A DNA stretch of 64,000 nucleotides from Eragrostis nindensis (taxonomy: Eukaryota; Streptophyta; Magnoliopsida; Poales; Poaceae). This document shows, one piece after another, positions 58,300-64,000 of this stretch. Numbering within the stretch: the stretch's first letter is position 1; each line of letters begins with the position of its first letter. A program made the translations under genes and the position numbers. The notes under the pieces are model-generated. The model saw only the letters and a program-made list of their open reading frames with translations. It was not told the origin of the DNA and did no database searches. The stretch is from the NCBI GenBank assembly GCA_012490785.1, contig JAAXCT010000260.1, positions 62,001 to 126,000 of the forward strand, given 5' to 3'.

Positions 58300-60560
58300 T
58301 GCATGAACTGCTGGTTAGGATTCCAAAACTAGCTTCAGTTGTGGCATAGACAGATTGGTCAATTACACTTGACGAAATGATGAACCAAGGTGGTGGGAAT
58401 AGATTAGATATCACAGTGTTGCTGTGTTGAGCCTTGTTTTTCGATGGGCGGTAACTCTTGAAGATTTCTTTAATATTTATGGTCAATTGTTAAAATGCAT
58501 TTTCTGGAGACATGAATAAAGCCATCTTGTTTTCAATTGTATATAATTATGTTCTTTTTGTTTCTGTTGCATTACGTTTTCCGGCCCTCGTGTCTGCATT
58601 TGTTGAAGGGAAGGTTGCCAAAATGGGATGCACGTGCACAATGATCTTTGGATTCTCTTGAGGCCCAGAAGAAGCAGATTTGGGCCCAGGACGAATCCAA
58701 TGACAATTCTTGGCCTCACATGCAAGGATTGAACTTTTTTTTTTATTCTCATTAGAAAAGGAGAAAAGAGGACGAACAGCGTAGGCAAATCTGGACGAGA
58801 GAAGGCGTTATTTTGGTTGTCTTGTTTCAGATTGCAAGCTGGAAGAGACTTATGGGCTGTGGAGAATCACATGATCTGATAACTGTGCCCACTCCCACTT
58901 CAACTATTTTGCTACAGGTTTTACCGGAAGCGACCCAACACAGCCAACGGGGAGGCCATGCGGCGGCACGGTGAGGGAAAAACTGTTTTGCCGGTGTGTG
59001 CATGCTAGGCCAGCTCCTCCGACATGCACGCCGGCACCATACAGAGGTTGCTGTCGTCGAGCTGGGCTGACCTGAGCCTAATCTCTCATCGATCGAGTCG
59101 TGCCGAGCCACACAGGCACTAGAGAGACGTGGCGTCCACTAGTGCCGTTGGCCTTGTCCCCGCGACATGGGAGCCGCGTGAAATCCTGCCAAACCTCTCT
59201 TGACGAGCCCATGATTAGGGGAAAACGATACGAGTATGTTATCAACTGAACCATTTCCTATGAGAATTTGTATTCGTACAAAATAATTGTGCAGATCCTG
59301 CCTTATTCCCAGCTACTACCATATCATCAGTCCGTTACGGGAAGGTTCGGAGGTGTCACGTCTCACTTAAACTCAGGAGGAGACCACATGACACCAAACC
59401 ACCAAGCAGGGCATGAAGCTACTAGTACAACACCTGTGCCCAACGGGGAAATGAATGCGGTGCATGTATTGGAACAGTGCAGCTAGTAGTACGTACATTC
59501 AAGCCAGGACCCAGCCGTTAGGTGCACTGTCATCGGCTTAATCACCTGATTTACCCGCCAGGCTGCCCGGGTTTGATTCCAAGCCACCATTTGGGGCTGT
59601 CAAGTCAGGACCGGAGTTGTGAACAGGGGAAGCAAAAAATGGATTCCAACCGAAACGCGTCGCGCTTGACCGGATGGATGGTCCGTCGCTGTTGGGCGCG
59701 GCTAGAGATCGGCATCGTCACTAGCCTCCCGCACCGTCCAATGTCCAGGGGTGGAAAAAATGCCTCCGGCACCGCCCCCCGCACGTCAATTTCTGCGGGC
59801 TTGGGTGCTGCTCTGTCGCCGCCGGCATCTCCCTTTTCCATTTGGGGTCTTGACGATAAGCCTCTCCGTTTCAGTGCACTACACAGCCGGCCATTGAAAA
59901 AAAGAAAAAGAAAGCTGGTGCATCAACCTACCTACACAACGCTTTCACTCTAATCAACACTACTAACCAAAAACTTGATGTGATCTGCGTAAAAAAAATT
60001 GTACTGCTAAGAGTGCGATAGCTGGTCAGCGGTTGGTGTGTCCTCAGCTCAGTCTAAAAACTGGTACTACTCCTGAGAGTCTTTGGCAAGACTTGAAGTG
60101 AGCTCATGAGCTTTCTTGACTTGCTATCCACTACTACATGCAAACGCAAGCTGTACATGCCTGCCTGCTTGCTAGTAGTACGATACTGAAGCCTATCGAA
60201 GTGCTGTAGGAGAGTATTTTGCAGTTGATGACTTGCCTATCGGAGTAGGTCTTCTCGCCTGGCTTTGGCTTTTCACGTGGTAGGCCAAGGTCCAAAAGGA
60301 CAAAACAAGAAGCGAACAGAATAATCAAAAGGGATGACGAGCAGTTGAGTTGCCTAAAGGCTAGTAGATCTCGTTTGGAACTCTGGGATACAAATACTCG
60401 TGCGCAGTAGACAAAAGGTAGCGTCCAAGATGCTCAACGCGGTCAAGCAAGAGGGGCGACGATTTACCGTTTGATATGGAGGCTAACACGGCCTGATGTG
60501 CAAATATCTGTTACAAAATAGTAATATAATACAGATGATATTTGCTCGTTATGACCAGCT
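58300..60560. other. Intergenic, no gene recognised
   Basis: It contains the 3' end of the tafazzin-like transcript and then AT/GC-mixed DNA. A B-box-like GGGTTTGATTCC lies at 59570, but there is no convincing tRNA fold. Short frames (59522-59953) have no motif. Confidence 0.4.
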
Positions 60561-61371
60561 TTAGAGCATCTCCAAAAGCCTCTCTAAAATGCTCTCCAAC
60601 TCTATATTTGGCTAATATTCACCAAAATCGCTTTCCAACAGCATGGCTAATTGGCTCGGCAAAATAGCGTCGCCTCCATCCCGTACTTCTCGCTAGCTAG
60701 GAATGGCGAGCTCGTCTCGCTCGCCAACGCTCCTTCCACGCCTTTTTCCCTCGCACAGACGGCCTTCCCGCTCCTTCTTCCCGCCAGTCAAGCTGTGCGT
60801 CCCCAATTTGTGATACCCCAATTCGGCGGGCAGCGAAGCCAGGGCACAAACAGCTCTCGTGAAGCAATAGGAGGAGAGGAGAACCGATTCTCATGTTACC
60901 AGGCAGCTCCTGCGAATTCACGTTTCTGGTTACCAGGCAGTTCCTCTCCAGCCATGTTCTCCGGCGAGATTAGAAGCCGGTGGTGGGGGGCAGGCAGGCA
61001 CGACGGAGGCGCCGAGCGCGGAGGCGATGGACGCGGACCCAGTGGCGCGGAAGCCGGTGTGGGGCAGGGAGCGTGTCCTGACCGTGACTAGAGAGAGAGA
61101 GAGGGAAGAAAATGGCTGGAGGTTGAAGACTACCTAATCTAACGGATCCTGTACATCGAGTGACATGAGGGTGTTTTTTCACTTGCCTGAGAATTCCTCC
61201 CAAAAAAAAGTAAGGCCCACTGCTGACGTGGTGAATTTGAAAATAGAGTTGGAGTTGATTTAGAAAGGCTGTTGGTTTCCTTCACTTTTTTTTGATGATT
61301 TCTATTTTAGAGACTAGCTAAATGAGAAGAATTTAGAATTAGCTTTAGAGAGGCTTTTGGAGATGCTCTTA
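60561..61371. mobile_element. Tourist/PIF-Harbinger-type non-autonomous element, 805 bp
   Basis: The terminal repeats GAGCATCTCCAAAAGCCTCT and its inverse at 61349-61368 are exact over at least 20 bp. TTA flanks both sides (60561-60563 and 61369-61371), the target duplication of PIF/Harbinger elements. The interior is partly GC-rich and has no transposase. Confidence 0.85.
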
Positions 61372-61457
61372 GCATACGACAGTCATCCAATTAAGGTTTT
61401 ATCAAGGCTCATGCATGCATTCAGGAAACATAGGCGCGCGGGGTACAAGACGTACAA

Positions 61458-61798
61458 GGGGGCTGGTTGTTTTAGGCGGCAAAAAATTTTAGCTCTCTCA
61501 CATCAAAGAGAATCTTTAGGAGTATTAAATAAAGTTTAATTACAAATTTTTTTTGATAGATGGGTGCTAATTTATGAGACGAATCTAACGAGCCTAATTA
61601 ATCTATATTTTACTACAGTAATGCTACAGTAACTATTTTTTAATCACGGCTTAATTACTCTCATTAGATTCGTCTCGCGAATTAGCCCAAAAGTTCTACA
61701 ATTAATTTTATAATTAGATTTTATTTAATATTTTTAAATGACAAAATTCTCTCTGATGTGACAGGACTAAAATTTTTGCCAAAGAAACGAACACACCC
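61458..61798. mobile_element. Hairpin MITE with long inverted repeats, about 340 bp
   Basis: The left arm (GGGGCTGGTTGTTTTAGGC, GAGACGAATCTAACGAGCC) and right arm (inverse GGGTGTGTTCGTTTC, GAGACGAATCTAATGAGAG) pair over most of the length around a loop with TGCTACAGTAA. This is a common grass fold-back MITE class. Confidence 0.8.
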
Positions 61799-61799
61799 A

Positions 61800-63045
61800 A
61801 GATAATTCCAGCGTGATGCCAATAAACCTGGAACCATCCAATCCAAGAGGCCAGACATGGCCTTGTCTGCGGAGGAAGCATTCCGACGCTGAGTGAGCAG
61901 AACCGGGGGACCGTTTGGATACAGCAGAACAAAATTGAAGTTGGCACTGTGCTGCAACATATGCCGCCTATTCCTTTGGAATTTGGGATGCCGTCCCGGG
62001 ACCGTGCCACTGACGCCAATGGTTGGTGGTGCCACCTCTGTATTCTGGTACACACACGCGGAAGGAGCCCCGCGATGCACATATACATGCGTACTCTACG
62101 TGGTATCTCAGGCTTGCCTTCTTGTTTCTTACTACTAGTAGTAGTACGTACTCTCTTCACTTGAACTTTGTATAGTAACGAACATACTCGCTGCCTAGCT
62201 AGGTGCTCACAAAACAAACATGATGCCGTGATGTGTTTGATACTCCTGCAGATAGTAGTAGTGTTTAATACTGATGCCTCGTTGCGTTAGCAAGTAGCGA
62301 CCACGGACAGACGACGTTCTGCCAAACGGCGCCATCACATGACCTTAATTTTCATTCATATCCGTCGCTTTCTAATTTCTAGCAACATTCGCCAGTATTG
62401 ACTACTGAATCAAAAAACAAAGTACGGGAAATCATTAGCAGGATACGAATCCGGGGCTCTTGTTTTGATTAGCGGATGGCGCATCAGCGAATCCGGACAC
62501 GCTGAACATAATCGAAACCGACGGTATTGTGAGACGTCACGTACGGTAGTTTAGTCTTTACGAGCTAAAAGGGCATGGGGCAACGTTTGTCATTTCACCG
62601 ACGCCCGTTGGGCATGGCGGTGGGCGAGCAGCAAGCTCGTCGTCGCCGGGACGCAAGCAGCCGCGTACGATCGATACCGCGGCACCCGCGGTCACGTCGG
62701 GCCTCCCTGTCCGGAAGAATGACACCGCACCGGAACACCCTCACGCCTGCCTGCCAGCGGGCCCCACCGCACAGCCGCACAGGCCTCGCTACTACCCCCA
62801 CCAGCTTTTCTTATTCCGGAAAATAAATTCAAAAATTTTAATCGCCTTCTTCTCCTCCGCCAGAACGCACGCGCGCCCCGCCCCCTTCCAAAACGAAACA
62901 AAAAACATGAGAGGGAGGAGTAATTCCTTCCCTGCCTCCGCTGCGGCGAAACTAGTAGGCGCGTGATTTCTTTAATCCAGCGGCCTCCCCTCCCTCCGCC
63001 TCTGCCTCGCCATACCACCTCTCGTGAGCCCCTCTCCTCTTCCGC
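61800..63045. other. Upstream region of the kinesin-like gene
   Basis: A minus-strand frame of 167 codons (62217-61714) runs into the MITE and is not supported. From about 62570 the DNA becomes GC-rich, consistent with a promoter and 5' UTR. Confidence 0.4.
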
Positions 63046-63050
63046 TCTCT

Positions 63051-63073
63051 TCTCTCTCTCTCTCTCTCTCTCT
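63051..63073. repeat. (CT)n tract in presumed 5' leader
   Basis: A CT dinucleotide run is followed by TTCTCTGCAG, which also looks like an acceptor site. The leader of the downstream gene may therefore contain an intron ending at 63083. Confidence 0.6.
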
Positions 63074-63481
63074 TTCTCTGCAGTCCACACCTCGTCTTCC
63101 CCCATCGCTTTGGATCTCGTCCTGCCGGCCGCGGCCGGACGCGGCGGCGACCCGGTCCGACCCCGCTTCCCCACCGACCGCCGCGCTCGCCTGCCGCTTT
63201 GCCTGTCTTAAAACAGCCCGCATTGCTGCTGGGATTCGCTCCATTTGTCGGACGCTCGCTGCGCCGGGTTGGGGGGCCGGAGCTTGGAGGAGGGCTCGTC
63301 TGCTTGGGTTGCTTCGCCTTGCTCGATCTGAGGCTGCGTTTCTCCGCATCGCGGGCTCTCTCTGAGCCTCGCCGCGATGGCGATTGGAGCTTGCTGACCT
63401 GGTGCCGTCTGCTGCACGAGTCGAGGCTCCAAGAGTGCTAGCTAGTTCTCCAGGAGAGGGAGGGCTAGGAGGAGCCGGGAA

Positions 63482-63654
63482 ATGGCGGCTGGCGGGGTGG
63501 GCCCAGCGCAGCACCAGGCGCCGAACGGCGCCTCTGGCGGTGTCAGCAACGGCGCTGCTGGGGCCGCCGCCACGCCGGTGCACAGCTCCGCGGCCTCCGC
63601 TGTCAACGGCGCCGCCGACGGGTACGACAGCGATGGATACAGCTTCGCGCCGCC
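63482..63654 (+). CDS. KCBP: First coding exon of probable kinesin-14 KCBP (partial)
   Basis: The exon encodes MAAGGVGPAQHQAPNGASGG and ends DGYDSDGYSFAPP before a GTGAGT donor, in phase 2. The low-complexity Ala/Gly/Asn N-terminus with this ending resembles, from memory, the start of grass kinesin-like calmodulin-binding proteins, whose MyTH4-FERM, coiled-coil and motor domains would follow outside the window. Those are minus-end microtubule motors acting in division and trichome or cell shape. The recalled rice neighbourhood (KCBP near ARP8 and an E2 gene) agrees. Without later exons the identity is inferred. The start is the first ATG after a GC-rich leader. Confidence 0.6.
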
Positions 63655-64000
63655 GTGAGTGCTACCCTCCTCCCCGCCTTCTCGTGTTTCCGTGCTATCT
63701 CGATTCTGGTATTGAGATTAGCCAGTTGCTTCCGTGCTGCTGATTCCGCATGATTTAGGCTGTTGTTAGTTCGTTACTCCGAACTTTTAAATTGCATTTC
63801 ATCATCAGCAAAAAGTTTCCCAGCCTAGTGGAAAGTAGAGGAAAAGTTGGGTTGAGGTTAACATTTATTTAACTCTTAATTTCGCGTTCATGTCACTATA
63901 ATTGGGCGTGTGCTGTGCTCGTCATCCATGGCCTACCACCCTACTTTGTTAAATGCGTTTGGTACCAGTTTTGTGCTTGTTTTGAAGTGAAGACACTAGG

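Noticed and set aside
59522..59600. Possible tRNA gene or SINE with B-box-like GGGTTTGATTCC
   Set aside because: No paired acceptor stem, no clear A box at the right distance and no flanking duplication.
1..64000. CRISPR arrays, bacterial operons or ribosome-binding sites
   Set aside because: No regularly spaced identical repeats, and the gene structure is plainly eukaryotic.

Overview
The window reads as nuclear DNA of a grass, most likely a panicoid. It contains spliced genes with GT-AG introns, very GC-rich first exons, TATA boxes, and dense fragments of copia, LINE, SINE, MITE and fold-back elements. Several gene models give clean frames end to end: an E2 ubiquitin-conjugating enzyme (148 aa), an ARP8-type F-box/actin-related protein (481 aa), a RecX-like protein (279 aa), a metal-associated isoprenylated-type protein (150 aa), a PPR protein (602 aa), two 2-oxoglutarate dioxygenases (327 and 331 aa) and a tafazzin-like acyltransferase (300 aa). 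From memory, E2, ARP8 and KCBP lie close together on the distal long arm of rice chromosome 4. This was not checked, but it would make the window the orthologous block.

Layout. 0-14 kb is mobile-element territory. It holds a decayed copia pol fragment, a small Stowaway-like MITE, and a LINE (about 1.9-6.1 kb) split by a 2.4-kb fold-back element that itself carries a retro-insertion. A trihelix/SANT-like gene sits at 6.4-7.1 kb, followed by LTR-retroelement-like DNA, degenerate GC-rich coding debris and a quiet 3-kb stretch. 14-30 kb is the gene-dense core: a small arabinogalactan-type peptide with a decayed duplicate, RecX-like (-), E2 (+), ARP8 (-) and HIPP-like (-). 30-36 kb has a truncated UCH-type deubiquitinase remnant just before the intronless PPR gene. 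36-44 kb has exon-like remnants, a tRNA-derived SINE and no complete gene. 44-52 kb holds two convergent dioxygenase paralogues with matching exon structure. 52-64 kb has a retroelement fragment, a truncated GH127-like fragment, the tafazzin-like gene, three MITEs, and the first coding exon of a probable kinesin-14 (KCBP) cut by the window edge.

How the genes fit together. They are unrelated housekeeping or specialised genes with no operon logic. The only local relationships are duplications (the AGP pair and the dioxygenase pair) and gene fragments left upstream of intact genes (UCH before PPR, GH127 before tafazzin).

The most unusual pattern is a set of at least nine tiny insertions, about 13-48 nt each. 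Each is an A- or T-rich tract with a few other bases, flanked by 9-20-bp duplications. They look like target-primed retro-insertions truncated almost to nothing. Three share the same stub, CCTCGC, before the A-tract.
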